Shown: positions 9,445 to 17,835 of the stretch, one piece after another
Layout: every line of letters begins with the position of its first letter
Numbering within the stretch: position 1 is the first letter of the stretch
The notes under the pieces: model-generated
The model's input: only the letters and a program-made list of their open reading frames with translations
What the model was told of the DNA's origin: nothing
Databases searched by the model: none
Assembly: GCF_030161435.1 (NCBI RefSeq)
Contig: NZ_BSSV01000007.1
Span: 186,001-250,000, forward strand
DNA: 64,000 nucleotides
Source: Thalassotalea loyana
GTDB lineage: Bacteria > Pseudomonadota > Gammaproteobacteria > Enterobacterales > Alteromonadaceae
Reading direction: 5' to 3'
Program-made: the position numbers and the translations under genes

Positions 9445-11262
9445 ATGACCCGATTATTACAATTTCCTTCCCAAGCATTCAAAAAGCAAATATCAGCGCT
9501 CACCGTTGCGATGAGTTTAGGGTTTTCAAGCGCCTCTCAAGCTGATGTTTTGGTGGACATCAATATTGATAAACCTGAACATCATTTATCTCGCATTACA
9601 TTGACTTTTGAGCCAACAACTAATGACGAAATGGTTTTAAAACTCCCTGTTTGGCGAACCGGCCGTTACGAGATTCTTAATATTGCTAACGGGGTGAGGG
9701 ATTTTACTGCGACTAATGCGCAAGGCGAACCTTTAACCTGGCACAAAACGGCAAAAGATACGTGGGTTATTGAGAGCGCTAGCAAAGGCGTTACGGTGAG
9801 TTATCAGCTGTATGCTAATCAATTAGGTAAACGCACACGACATATAGACGATAGCCATGCGTTTTTAGATGCATCTGCCGTTGTCATGTATTCAGAGGAG
9901 TCAAGGACAGACAGGCATATTATCAATATGCAGGTACCTAAGGGCTGGAAAAGCATATCAGGTTTAGCATTTGGCGAACATGAACAGCAATTCATTGCAC
10001 CAAACTATGACGTATTTGTCGACTCACCAATTGAAACGGGAATTCTTAAACACCACGAGTTCAAGGTAGATGGCCGAGATTATGAATTGGCAATTTGGGG
10101 GGAGGGGAATTATGTTGAAAAAGATATGGTTCGAGACCTAAAAAAACTCGTGAAAACCGGTAATGTAATTTGGCCTGACTACCCGTACGAAAGATACGTA
10201 TTTATGGTACATGCGACAAGCGGTGTTCGTGGTGCTACAGAGCATTTAAACTCAACTATTATCCAGCGCAATCGCTACTCATTTAACAAACGGGAAGATT
10301 ATTTAAGTTTCTTGTCTACCGCTTCACATGAATTTGTTCATACGTGGAATGTAAAGCAGTACCGTCCTGAAGGTCTAGTACCCTATGACTATCAACATGA
10401 AAACTATTCAAATTTACTGTGGTTATCTGAAGGTTCTACAAGTTATTTTCAAAATCAATTGTTAGTACGAGCTGATATCATGACAGCGCAGGAGTTTCTG
10501 ACAGATCTTGCTAAGCGTGTAAATGGTTATTTGAGAAAGCCTGGCAGGGATAGTCAAAGTATTGCTCACGCCAGTTTTGACAAGTGGATAGATCAAGGTG
10601 GTGATTACGGTAAAAACCATAGCGTAAACATATACTCTGAAGGGTACTTGACGTCTTGGCTGTTAGATTTTGCGCTAATTGAAGATACCGGTATGAAAAA
10701 GAGTTATCGAGACGTGCACAGCGCGCTTTACCAAGATTTTCGCTTACCGAAAAGCTTTAATGATCAAGATGTCCTTAATATATTGGAAAATATCACAGGC
10801 GAATCTTATGCGTCTTGGTGGCAACAGAATGTAGAAGGAACACCAGAACCAGATTTTGACAAACTGTTAAAGAAGGCTGGCCTGAAAATTACCTACGGCA
10901 ATGACAAACGCAGTAACGCTTGGACAGGTATTGCCACAAAGGCAGTACAAAGTGGATTGAAAATTACAGCGGTCGAAAAGAATAGCCCTGCTTGGCAGGC
11001 TGGTTTCACGCTTGATGATATTATAATAGCAATTGATGGTTTACGAATGGCAGATACATCATTGACTAAACGCTTAAAAAACTTTCAACCAGAGCAAGAA
11101 GTTGAAATAAGTTTCTTTAGACGCGATCAACTGATGCACAAAACGATTAAACTTGGTGCTTTACCTAATGGTATATTGAAAATTGTACCGGTGAGTAAAC
11201 CATCAAAACGTCAAAAGAAATTCTTTAAAACGTGGACAGGGATCGCATTACCTAAAGCCTAA
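9445..11262 (+). CDS. Secreted M61 family metallopeptidase with PDZ domain
   Basis: A 605-aa exported aminopeptidase of the glycyl-aminopeptidase family M61. An N-terminal signal peptide (about residues 1-33, ending SQA) precedes a beta-rich N-domain. The catalytic domain carries the zinc motif HEFVH at 295-299 and the third ligand Glu329 in LWLSEGSTSYF. A C-terminal PDZ domain (about 485-590) would bind or position peptide ends. Family members cleave N-terminal Gly/Ala from peptides. Periplasmic or outer-membrane-associated location is inferred from the signal. It is a single gene, with an inverted repeat close before the start and a hairpin after the stop. Confidence 0.92.
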   Translation: MTRLLQFPSQAFKKQISALTVAMSLGFSSASQADVLVDINIDKPEHHLSRITLTFEPTTNDEMVLKLPVWRTGRYEILNIANGVRDFTATNAQGEPLTWHKTAKDTWVIESASKGVTVSYQLYANQLGKRTRHIDDSHAFLDASAVVMYSEESRTDRHIINMQVPKGWKSISGLAFGEHEQQFIAPNYDVFVDSPIETGILKHHEFKVDGRDYELAIWGEGNYVEKDMVRDLKKLVKTGNVIWPDYPYERYVFMVHATSGVRGATEHLNSTIIQRNRYSFNKREDYLSFLSTASHEFVHTWNVKQYRPEGLVPYDYQHENYSNLLWLSEGSTSYFQNQLLVRADIMTAQEFLTDLAKRVNGYLRKPGRDSQSIAHASFDKWIDQGGDYGKNHSVNIYSEGYLTSWLLDFALIEDTGMKKSYRDVHSALYQDFRLPKSFNDQDVLNILENITGESYASWWQQNVEGTPEPDFDKLLKKAGLKITYGNDKRSNAWTGIATKAVQSGLKITAVEKNSPAWQAGFTLDDIIIAIDGLRMADTSLTKRLKNFQPEQEVEISFFRRDQLMHKTIKLGALPNGILKIVPVSKPSKRQKKFFKTWTGIALPKA

Positions 11263-11272
11263 GGTTAATGTT

Positions 11273-11298
11273 ACCTTGCGTCATTATTGACGCAAGGT
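11273..11298. terminator. Perfect stem-loop between convergent M61 and queF genes
   Basis: ACCTTGCGTCA / TGACGCAAGGT, an 11-bp perfect stem with a TTAT loop. The stem includes the queF stop codon and lies 10 bases after the M61 stop. There is no T-tract on either side, so it may protect the 3' end rather than terminate. Confidence 0.5.
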
Positions 11299-12135
11299 TC
11301 TACCATTGGGCGCTGATTCGTTTTGTGAGCTTCTAAATGGATTGATGTCTAAGCCACCTCTGCGCGTATATCTAGCATAAACACTTAACGTGTCGAAACT
11401 GCCGAATTTTTGTAAATCACAATAAATTCGCTCAACACATTGCTCGTGAAATTCATTATGCTGACGAAATGAGATTAAGTAAGCCAGTAACGCTTGTTGA
11501 TTAATTTTTTTGCCTTGATAGCTAATGTATACACTTGCCCAATCTGGTTGGTTGGTGATTAAACAGTTTGATTTCAGCAAATGACTCACTAAAACTTCTT
11601 CTACCTGTTCAGTCTCGCCTGCGTGCACGTTATTCAAGATAGAATCATCAAACTGGTAATCGTCGACTGAAATATCGTGTTCGTCGATTGATGTCGCTTC
11701 TATATGGTTAATTTCTAAAGCAGGGCAGTCGTCTACTGCGAATAGTTTAACTGTCACTGGCGCTTTAGCGGTATTCGATAAATCACTGGTTAAACGCTCA
11801 AGAACATCTTCACGCGATTTAAATCGACTTTGGTTGAAGCTATTGAGATATAGTTTAAATGATTTAGATTCGACAATATTTTCACTTGTCGCAGGCACTC
11901 TGAATTCGGCAACTGCAACGATGGGTTTGCCTTTATCATTTAACCAAGATAACTCGTAACCATACCAAACATCTTCTCCGTGAAAAGGTAGGTTTTGATT
12001 TGTTAAGTTTAATTGCTCACGGTTTAAACTTCTTGGTACACCTTGCAGTAAATTTGAGTTATATTCACTGGCATAATCGGTTGTTTTCCCAAGTGTTAGA
12101 CCCTCAAGCGCCTTGGCGTTTTGGTAATTGGTCAT
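11284..12135 (-). CDS. queF: NADPH-dependent 7-cyano-7-deazaguanine reductase QueF
   Basis: Reduces the nitrile preQ0 to preQ1 in queuosine biosynthesis. I place the start at the ATG giving MTNYQNAKAL, because E. coli QueF begins at this point; the frame stays open for 30 more codons upstream with nothing recognisable. From this start the protein is 283 aa, close to the 282 of the long (YqcD/E. coli) class. ESKSFKLYLNSF (about 89-100) is the NADPH-binding QueF motif. Cys191 in KSNCLITNQPDW is the nucleophile forming the thioimide. Divergent from syd, as in E. coli. Firm call. Confidence 0.96.
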   Translation of the reverse strand: MTNYQNAKALEGLTLGKTTDYASEYNSNLLQGVPRSLNREQLNLTNQNLPFHGEDVWYGYELSWLNDKGKPIVAVAEFRVPATSENIVESKSFKLYLNSFNQSRFKSREDVLERLTSDLSNTAKAPVTVKLFAVDDCPALEINHIEATSIDEHDISVDDYQFDDSILNNVHAGETEQVEEVLVSHLLKSNCLITNQPDWASVYISYQGKKINQQALLAYLISFRQHNEFHEQCVERIYCDLQKFGSFDTLSVYARYTRRGGLDINPFRSSQNESAPNGRTLRQ

Positions 12136-12184
12136 CACAATCTTCATATCTATTAACTGAATCAAATATTTTAAAGGATCTTTA

Positions 12185-12757
12185 ATGTCGATGAAATCAC
12201 CTAATTCGTTATTTGAGCCAATCATGGGGTTTGCTAATGACTTTATTACGTTATGTGAGCAGGTTTATGGTCACAAACCTTACATAGAAAAAGATGATGA
12301 ATGGCCGTCGCCATGCATTTGTGGTGAAAGAGATAGTGAAAATGATTATTGGCAACCTGCTCCAATTAAGGATTCACTGACCTTTGCTAATGTAGAAGAA
12401 GCACTTGGCGTAAAGTTACATCCGAGCGTTGTTGAATATTTTACAAGTATTTATTCTGAACCTGTGCCAGCCAAAACTGAAGACGGGTTACTTGAGTTAT
12501 TGTTTGCTTGGAATATCGATGATTTTGATCGTTTGCAACGAAATATTATTGGGCATGTATTGATGAAGCAAAAATTAAAACAGCCTGTAACTATCTTTTT
12601 TGCTGTAACTGATGTTGACGATATTATCTTATCTGTTGATAACGAATCAGGTGAAGTATGGGCTGAAAAAGTGGGGAAAAAGCCACACAAAAAAATTGCT
12701 TCTAGTATGGCGGAGTTTCTTGAAAATATAGAAAACTATGTAGCTGAGCCTCAATAG
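12185..12757 (+). CDS. syd: SecY-interacting protein Syd
   Basis: Syd is a small cytosolic protein that binds SecY at the inner membrane and is thought to monitor or disrupt faulty translocons. The 190 aa match the family length and include the N-terminal CEQVYGHKPYIEKDDEWPSPC stretch with its acidic and aromatic residues. AAAGGATC six bases before ATG serves as ribosome binding site. Syd and queF are divergent neighbours in E. coli too. The 49-base space between the two chosen starts must hold both ribosome binding sites, so promoters probably overlap coding sequence. Confidence 0.94.
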   Translation: MSMKSPNSLFEPIMGFANDFITLCEQVYGHKPYIEKDDEWPSPCICGERDSENDYWQPAPIKDSLTFANVEEALGVKLHPSVVEYFTSIYSEPVPAKTEDGLLELLFAWNIDDFDRLQRNIIGHVLMKQKLKQPVTIFFAVTDVDDIILSVDNESGEVWAEKVGKKPHKKIASSMAEFLENIENYVAEPQ

Positions 12758-12763
12758 GCTCAG
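12744..12763. terminator. Hairpin at the syd stop, shared by convergent genes
   Basis: CTGAGCCT / AGGCTCAG with a CAAT loop, overlapping the syd stop codon and just before the stop of the facing gene. Only a weak T-rich tail follows on the plus strand. Confidence 0.45.
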
Positions 12764-12766
12764 TAA

Positions 12767-13096
12767 TTACTTCTCTAATTTTTGTTCTAAACGCAATATA
12801 TGTCCTTTTAATTCGATTATCTCTTCAATAAGCGGTGTTATAGCATCGGATACCGCTTTTTCTATTTGCGCTGATAGGTCGGTATTAGCTGCTTTATTCT
12901 TTGACTTTATATCGCTATTTTTCGCACTTTTTGGCGCAATATAATCGCTTTGGTGTTGCCAGGTTTTCAGTGTAGAAATGATGAGTGGCAACGGTGTATT
13001 TTGAGTTAGCCTTGCTTTAACGAGCGCCACAGTTGGCTTTTTTCCTTGGTTTGCAAGGACGTTAGCAGTGATGATAATTTCTTCAATGTTGGTCAT
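12767..13096 (-). CDS. Small protein with KfrA-like N-terminal DNA-binding region
   Basis: A 109-aa cytosolic protein. Residues 1-50 (IITANVLANQGKKPTVALVK, then PLPLIISTLKTWQ) follow the pattern of the KfrA N-terminal helix-turn-helix: a helix, G-KPTVxxV, then a helix ending in W. A low-complexity Lys/Ser/Asn linker follows. The end (about 75-109) is a predicted coiled coil starting AQIEKAVSDAITPLIEEI. KfrA proteins of plasmids are DNA-binding coiled-coil proteins; this chromosomal gene is far shorter. Role as a small nucleoid or regulatory DNA binder is inference. Convergent with syd. Confidence 0.6.
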   Translation of the reverse strand: MTNIEEIIITANVLANQGKKPTVALVKARLTQNTPLPLIISTLKTWQHQSDYIAPKSAKNSDIKSKNKAANTDLSAQIEKAVSDAITPLIEEIIELKGHILRLEQKLEK

Positions 13097-13272
13097 ATTG
13101 ATAATAAATTCATTTAATAATTCATTACATTTTAGCGAAATTGACTATCGTTTTCATCAGGTTATTTAGGTTTTTAAAATAAAATCCTTGTTTTTCAGTG
13201 GCTTGTCAACTTGGTCAGCGAATTGCTAATTCAAGCTATCGGAAATGATAAGAAAAATTTAAAGAGGATATT

Positions 13273-13641
13273 ATGAAAAAGTCACTTTTAACGCTTGCGC
13301 TTGTTACACCATTGGTTATGGGCCTTTCTGCTTGTTCAATCAATATTGGCGATGATGACTATGATCGTTACCATACATCAAATAACAGTTCTGAGTACAA
13401 CAACAGACAGGAAATCTCAAAGCTGCGAATTGATACGCCATATGTTGAAGTCGTGAACCGAATGGGTGTTGCAGAATTTAATGAAACCTATGAAAAAAAT
13501 GGTGAAACGATTCAAGTGCTGTACTACCGAACTCAACGTAAACATAGCGACGGTATGACTACAAAAGATGAGTGTACTCCACTTATTTTTAAAGGTGGTT
13601 TATTAAAAAGCTGGGGCGATATTGCACTCGGCCAAATCTAA
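13273..13641 (+). CDS. DUF3192 family lipoprotein
   Basis: A 122-aa predicted lipoprotein with signal MKKSLLTLALVTPLVMG and lipobox LSAC (Cys21). The mature part has an acidic linker (DDDYD), then the DUF3192 core: RIDTPYVEVVNRMG, VLYYRTQR and SDGMTTKDECTPLIFKGGLL. It is a paralogue of the membrane-anchored DUF3192 protein at 4917-5294. AAAGAGGATATT before ATG is a good ribosome binding site. Function unknown; probably periplasmic, attached to the inner or outer membrane. A strong stem-loop follows the stop. Confidence 0.85.
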   Translation: MKKSLLTLALVTPLVMGLSACSINIGDDDYDRYHTSNNSSEYNNRQEISKLRIDTPYVEVVNRMGVAEFNETYEKNGETIQVLYYRTQRKHSDGMTTKDECTPLIFKGGLLKSWGDIALGQI

Positions 13642-13654
13642 TCTTCAATAGGAT

Positions 13655-13686
13655 GGTTAAGCGCTATCTCAACCTAGCGCTTAACC
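13655..13686. terminator. Stem-loop between convergent DUF3192 and DUF2789 genes
   Basis: GGTTAAGCGCTA / TAGCGCTTAACC, 12-bp perfect arms with an 8-base loop. It overlaps the DUF2789 stop codon and starts 14 bases after the DUF3192 stop. There is no clear T-tract. Confidence 0.5.
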
Positions 13687-13894
13687 CATCGACAACTTCT
13701 GTCCAATCAGAATCTTCAGCGAGAGCCTCTTGTAAAAAGGCTGCTTGTGATGCGTTCCAAATACTCGCTTTTTCAACAGGGATATTTGGAGCTAACCCTT
13801 TGTGTTGTTCAATAAATCGTTCAATTTCTTTGTCACTGTTAGCTAAGCCCAATTGGGCAAACAGACAGGCTAATGTATGAGATGAGCGGTCCAT
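13664..13894 (-). CDS. DUF2789 family protein
   Basis: A 76-aa acidic cytosolic protein. It matches DUF2789 along its whole length: HTLACLFAQLGL near the start, then IERFIEQHKGL, ASIWNASQAAFLQEAL and the C-terminal DSDWTEVVDGLSARLR. The family is common in marine gammaproteobacteria and its function is unknown. AAGGAGAT precedes the ATG. Monocistronic, convergent with the DUF3192 lipoprotein gene. Confidence 0.85.
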   Translation of the reverse strand: MDRSSHTLACLFAQLGLANSDKEIERFIEQHKGLAPNIPVEKASIWNASQAAFLQEALAEDSDWTEVVDGLSARLR

Positions 13895-14029
13895 AATGAT
13901 CTCCTTAATACATAACCCAAGTATAGTGTTAAAAAGAGTTATTCGTTAAATACGTTTGACCAAAAAACAAACAAGCCTTAAGGTTGTAAAATAAAAAATA
14001 TAAAAACAACAGTGTTGGAGGGAGTGTCA

Positions 14030-14671
14030 ATGAGTAGTGAAGCCGTTGTCCAAGAGAAACCTGAAATTAGAGCCGAGTATTTAAGCGCGGAAGATCTTAA
14101 AATCGCAGCATCTCTTTTATATCAGGCCTATCATGACGATCCATTATTTCTGGAAATCTTTAATGGTGAGAAAGATGACTACGAGCAAAGGTTGCGAGCA
14201 GCAATAAGAGAAGAACTTGCAGCATTCTGGCAATCGAACCAGCCTATTATTGGGCTCTATTTAGGAGAAGCAATGGTCGGTGTCGCTTGTCTTAATAGCC
14301 CTGATCAAACCATTGAGTCCGAACGCTTCTGGCACTGGCGATTAAAAATGTTGCTGGGTGCAGGGTACTTAAGTACCAAGCAAATGATTGAAAAAGAGAA
14401 AACAATCATGGCTGCGGTACCCATGAAACATTTCCATATGTTATCTTTTATCGCTATTCACCCTCTACATCAACACCATGGTTTTGGCCATTATCTAATG
14501 GCGGCAGTAGATACGATTTTGCAAGAGCATTCGTTAAGCGAAGGCGTCGCGGTATTTGCGACGATGCAAAAGTATCGCGAGTTTTTTAACGATGTGAACT
14601 ATGAAGTTGTTGAGGAATTGTCTTTCGGCAAAGTAGATGGTGCATTAATGGTCCACTATAGACATTCATAG
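14030..14671 (+). CDS. GNAT family N-acetyltransferase
   Basis: A 213-aa cytosolic acyl-CoA-dependent acetyltransferase. I chose the ATG giving MSSEAVVQEK because GGAGGGAG stands five bases before it. An in-frame GTG 18 bases earlier lacks such a site. The GNAT core is visible as FIAIHPLHQHHGFGHYLM (about residues 139-156), the beta4-alpha3 acetyl-CoA motif with a slightly relaxed Q/RxxGxG/A. Ala/Val-rich strands and YREFFNDVNYEVVEEL lie in the C-terminal half. The substrate is unknown. The next gene starts 11 bases after the stop, so the two are probably co-transcribed. Confidence 0.82.
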   Translation: MSSEAVVQEKPEIRAEYLSAEDLKIAASLLYQAYHDDPLFLEIFNGEKDDYEQRLRAAIREELAAFWQSNQPIIGLYLGEAMVGVACLNSPDQTIESERFWHWRLKMLLGAGYLSTKQMIEKEKTIMAAVPMKHFHMLSFIAIHPLHQHHGFGHYLMAAVDTILQEHSLSEGVAVFATMQKYREFFNDVNYEVVEELSFGKVDGALMVHYRHS

Positions 14672-14681
14672 GAGTCGTTGT

Positions 14682-14987
14682 ATGTCTGAAAAAAAATACC
14701 AATCTTTTGCCGAATTTTATCCTTTCTATTTATCTCAACATAAAAATAGAGTGTGTCGGTCGTTACATTATTTGGGTAGCGCCATTGGTCTGTACTGTTT
14801 GTCATTATGTATTCAAACGGGTGAATGGCTATATCTCGTCTATGGCCTTGGGGCCGGGTATGGTTGTGCCTGGATAGGCCATTTCTTTTTTGAGAAAAAT
14901 AAGCCAGCCACATTCCAACACCCTTGGTACAGCTTTATTGGCGACTGGCGTATGCTATGGGATTTTATTACCGGTAAATTACGTTAA
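14682..14987 (+). CDS. DUF962 / Mpo1-like membrane protein
   Basis: A 101-aa membrane protein. It begins with the DUF962 signature FAEFYPFYLSQHKNRVCRSLHYLGS (residues 8-32), whose histidines match the iron-binding positions of yeast Mpo1, a dioxygenase of 2-hydroxy fatty acids. Two hydrophobic segments follow, then the second histidine-containing region WIGHFFFEKNKPATFQHPWYS and GDWRMLWDFITGK. Whether the bacterial protein oxidises hydroxy-fatty acids is inference. AGGAGTCGTTGT precedes the ATG. It follows the GNAT gene closely. Confidence 0.85.
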   Translation: MSEKKYQSFAEFYPFYLSQHKNRVCRSLHYLGSAIGLYCLSLCIQTGEWLYLVYGLGAGYGCAWIGHFFFEKNKPATFQHPWYSFIGDWRMLWDFITGKLR

Positions 14988-15127
14988 CGTTACGTTAGCC
15001 ATTTACGCTCGGCGAATATTTGTACTTCGCTTCTTAATAGGTTATGTTTATTTTGCTCGGGACGTTAACATGTTGTTAATTTAGGTTTTGTTAACTTCTC
15101 AATATGAATGATTAAAGGATTAATGCT

Positions 15128-15940
15128 ATGAAAAAATTTTTTACAGCAATTGCAATGGTTGGCGCATTTTTAACTGCACCAACTGTATCAGCAGAACAAA
15201 TTGAAGCATGTCAAACTGATGAGTGTGTTGAATACTTTAAACAGTTTAAAAAAGGGGCTAAGCGCGGTCACCTGCAGGCTTATGCGACCTTAGGTCAATT
15301 TTATTATGTCGGTTACGGCACAGAAAAAGACGAAGACAAAGCGTTAAAGTATTTAAGAAAAGCCGCTAAGAAGGGCGAGCAATCTTCGATGTATTTAGTG
15401 GGCGCTATTTCACTAATTAGCGAAGAAAATAAAGATTTGAAAAAGGCCGTTAAATACCTAGAGAAAGTTGCGAAATCAAACTACAAAGATTCTAACTTTT
15501 TATTAGGTACTTTGTACGTAAATGATAAGTACTTAAAACGTGATTTTGAAAAAGCTGATTTTTATTTAGCTAAAGCATACAAGCAACGCGACCCTCGCAT
15601 GCCAGAGTTATTAACCTCTGTTGCTGATGATTTAGAAAAGCACAAAACAAGCTTCCCTTTGCTTACAAAGCAAATGAATAAGAAGCCAATGAAAAAAGCT
15701 GCAGACTCAACATTTGAGTGGCCAAAAACGAATATGGAAGTGATTACGATTAACTCACCACCATTAGCTACACGTTTTGATGAGCAAATTGTTACGTTCA
15801 AGAAAAGAAAGAAAACAACAGGCTCTAAATTCCAAGGTCAAACATGTGATGAGCAAGTAGGTTGTTACCAAACGCGATTAAATGGTCAAGCCATTGATAC
15901 GTTCTTCAACGTAACTTCTGCTTACTCATACTCTAACTAG
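15128..15940 (+). CDS. Secreted Sel1-repeat protein
   Basis: A 270-aa exported protein. The signal peptide (about residues 1-22, ending VSA) is followed by Sel1-like/TPR-like repeats from about 30 to 165. The repeats show the alternation of small and aromatic residues typical of Sel1: YATLGQFYYVGYGTEKDEDKALKYLRKAAKKG, then similar helical pairs. The last 100 residues have no repeat and contain a Cys pair in TCDEQVGC. AAAGGATTAATGCT precedes the ATG and a strong terminator follows. Sel1 proteins are usually scaffolds for protein interactions; the specific role is unknown. Confidence 0.85.
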   Translation: MKKFFTAIAMVGAFLTAPTVSAEQIEACQTDECVEYFKQFKKGAKRGHLQAYATLGQFYYVGYGTEKDEDKALKYLRKAAKKGEQSSMYLVGAISLISEENKDLKKAVKYLEKVAKSNYKDSNFLLGTLYVNDKYLKRDFEKADFYLAKAYKQRDPRMPELLTSVADDLEKHKTSFPLLTKQMNKKPMKKAADSTFEWPKTNMEVITINSPPLATRFDEQIVTFKKRKKTTGSKFQGQTCDEQVGCYQTRLNGQAIDTFFNVTSAYSYSN

Positions 15941-15960
15941 ACTAGTTTCACTAGGATATA

Positions 15961-15988
15961 AAAAAGCCAGCAGATAGCTGGCTTTTTT
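15961..15988 (+). terminator. Rho-independent terminator after the Sel1-repeat gene
   Basis: AAAAAGCCAGC / GCTGGCTTTTTT around an AGATA loop, 20 bases after the stop. The T-run marks it as a plus-strand terminator; the A-run on the left lets it serve the opposing yfbR gene too. Confidence 0.85.
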
Positions 15989-16016
15989 GTTTTTAACGTC
16001 CGCCGTTGATGATCAG

Positions 16017-16613
16017 CTACATACCCGATAGCTGATCTACGGTTGCTGTGCAGCTCTCGGCAAAAATGTCGAGGAAATACTGCACTTCCGGTAATTGTTG
16101 TTTAATTTTTTCTAGTTTGTTGTCCAAGTTGACTTTGACATGAGCAAACTCTTGATTGCCAAAATGCAGTTCGTCGAGTGTTTTCAAATATGCTGAGAGT
16201 AAGTCAGCAGCTTTAATAAGCTGTTTGTATTCTGCATCAACATTATCTTGGATAATTAATGCATTGTAGATGTCTCGAAAGTCTTCAGGTAACGAGTCGA
16301 TGCATTCTTGCTCTGCTAACTTTTCTAAACGTTTAAATTCGCGAGTAATCTCAGGATTATGATATTTGGTATTGTGATTAATATCTTGGTGTCGAGCTTC
16401 GCTACACTCATGGAACAGTGCTAAGGTAGAAGCTCTATCAGCATTGAGAGTTCCATTGAATTTAGTGTTTCTGATGACCGCTAATAAGTGGGCGATAACG
16501 GCCACTAGATGTGAATGTTCGGCTACGTTTTCTGGTTTGATACAATGCATAAGTGCCCACCGTTTGATGAGCGGCATGCGATATATCCAAGCGATAAAAT
16601 TACTCTGTTTCAT
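16017..16613 (-). CDS. yfbR: YfbR-type 5'-deoxynucleotidase with altered HD motif
   Basis: YfbR removes phosphate from deoxyribonucleoside 5'-monophosphates. I start at the ATG giving MKQSNF, matching E. coli YfbR; AAGGTGA stands upstream, while a GTG nine bases earlier would add three residues. The resulting 198 aa align with E. coli numbering without gaps through residue 137: Arg18-Trp19, His33, His68, Glu72, Asp77 and Asp137 are all present. The metal-binding Asp69 of the HD motif is Glu (FHECSE). The substrate loop after Asp77 also differs (INHNTKY instead of LPTPVKY). It overlaps the 3' end of alaA, as expected for the alaA-yfbR pair. Activity may be changed. Confidence 0.88.
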   Translation of the reverse strand: MKQSNFIAWIYRMPLIKRWALMHCIKPENVAEHSHLVAVIAHLLAVIRNTKFNGTLNADRASTLALFHECSEARHQDINHNTKYHNPEITREFKRLEKLAEQECIDSLPEDFRDIYNALIIQDNVDAEYKQLIKAADLLSAYLKTLDELHFGNQEFAHVKVNLDNKLEKIKQQLPEVQYFLDIFAESCTATVDQLSGM

Positions 16614-17835
16614 TGTCGTCACCTTGACGATATGTTTTGAAAAAATGAGCTAGGCGTTCAATAGCTGGGATTAATTCGTCTTCATGAGGCAAGAACACTA
16701 GCCTGAAATAATTTGCTTCATCGATGTTAAAGCCACGACCATGAACCAAGAGAATTTTCTCTTGCGTTAAAATGTCTAACACCATTTGTTCATCATTGGT
16801 GATATTGAATTTCTCTTTATCTACCTTTACAAATAAGTATAGAGCGCCCATTGCTTTTTCACAGGATAAACCTTCAATTGCATTAATCCCTTCGTAGGCG
16901 ATATCTCTTTGTTTCTTCAACCTACCGCCTTCATTTATCAGCTCATTTATGCTTTGGTAACCACCTAATGCTGTTTGTATTGCATGTTGAGAGGGGACAT
17001 TGGCACAAAGTCTCATCGAAGCGAGCATATTAAGCCCTTCTATATAACCTTTCGCGTGGTGTTTCGGTCCAGTAATGACCATCCATCCCGCTCTAAAGCC
17101 AGCGATTCGATAGTTTTTTGAAAGCCCACCCATGGTAATAATAAGCACATCTTCAGCCAGGCGAGCGGTAGGGGTATGAACCGCACCATCATATAAGATC
17201 TTATCGTAGATTTCGTCACTAAAGACGATTAGTTGGTGCTCACGAGCAATCGCTATAATCTCTTCCAATACTTCTTTTGAATACACTGCACCTGTTGGGT
17301 TGTTCGGGTTGATTAATACGATGGCCTTAGTCTTTTCTGTGATCTTCGATTTCATATCGTCGATACTCGGAAACCAGTGGTTTTCTTCTTCACAGCGGTA
17401 ATGAACTGGTGAGCCACCAGATAGGGAAACAGCGGCAGTCCATAATGGATAATCGGGTGCAGGAATCAAAACTTCGTCATCGTTATTTAGCAAACCCTGC
17501 ATCGCCATAACAATGAGTTCGCTTACACCGTTTCCGATAAAAATATCGTCAACTTCTACGTTTAAGATGCCTTGCTGCTGAAAATATTGCATCACCGCAA
17601 CACGAGCCGAGTAAATACCTTTAGAGTCGCTATAACCTTGTGCGGTTGGTAGCTGACGAATAACGTCTTTTAAAATATCGTCGGGTGCTTCAAAGCCAAA
17701 TGGGGCAGGGTTACCAATATTGAGCTTCAGTATTTTGTGGCCTTCTTCTTCTAAACGCTTGGCTTCTTGGGCAATTTGACCTCGAATGTCGTAACAAACA
17801 TTGTCAAGTTTTAAAGATTTTTCAATATTTTTCAT
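16600..17835 (-). CDS. alaA: Alanine transaminase AlaA
   Basis: PLP-dependent glutamate-pyruvate aminotransferase that makes alanine in the cytosol. The 411 aa match AlaA (YfbQ) in length and show the class I/II fold signatures: LNIGNPAPFGFEAP near the start, NPNNPTG in the PLP-binding domain (about residues 175-181), the FSDEIYDK stretch, and the Schiff-base lysine in GGLSKNYRIAGFRAGW (Lys near 241). It overlaps yfbR by 14 bases, so the pair forms one operon as in E. coli. The generic alternative is another AAT-I enzyme, but length and synteny support AlaA. Confidence 0.93.
   Translation of the reverse strand: MKNIEKSLKLDNVCYDIRGQIAQEAKRLEEEGHKILKLNIGNPAPFGFEAPDDILKDVIRQLPTAQGYSDSKGIYSARVAVMQYFQQQGILNVEVDDIFIGNGVSELIVMAMQGLLNNDDEVLIPAPDYPLWTAAVSLSGGSPVHYRCEEENHWFPSIDDMKSKITEKTKAIVLINPNNPTGAVYSKEVLEEIIAIAREHQLIVFSDEIYDKILYDGAVHTPTARLAEDVLIITMGGLSKNYRIAGFRAGWMVITGPKHHAKGYIEGLNMLASMRLCANVPSQHAIQTALGGYQSINELINEGGRLKKQRDIAYEGINAIEGLSCEKAMGALYLFVKVDKEKFNITNDEQMVLDILTQEKILLVHGRGFNIDEANYFRLVFLPHEDELIPAIERLAHFFKTYRQGDDNETE

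Noticed and set aside
12136-12225. Upstream extension of QueF by 30 codons into syd
   Set aside because: E. coli QueF starts at the later ATG; the extra part overlaps the syd start and shows no conserved motif.
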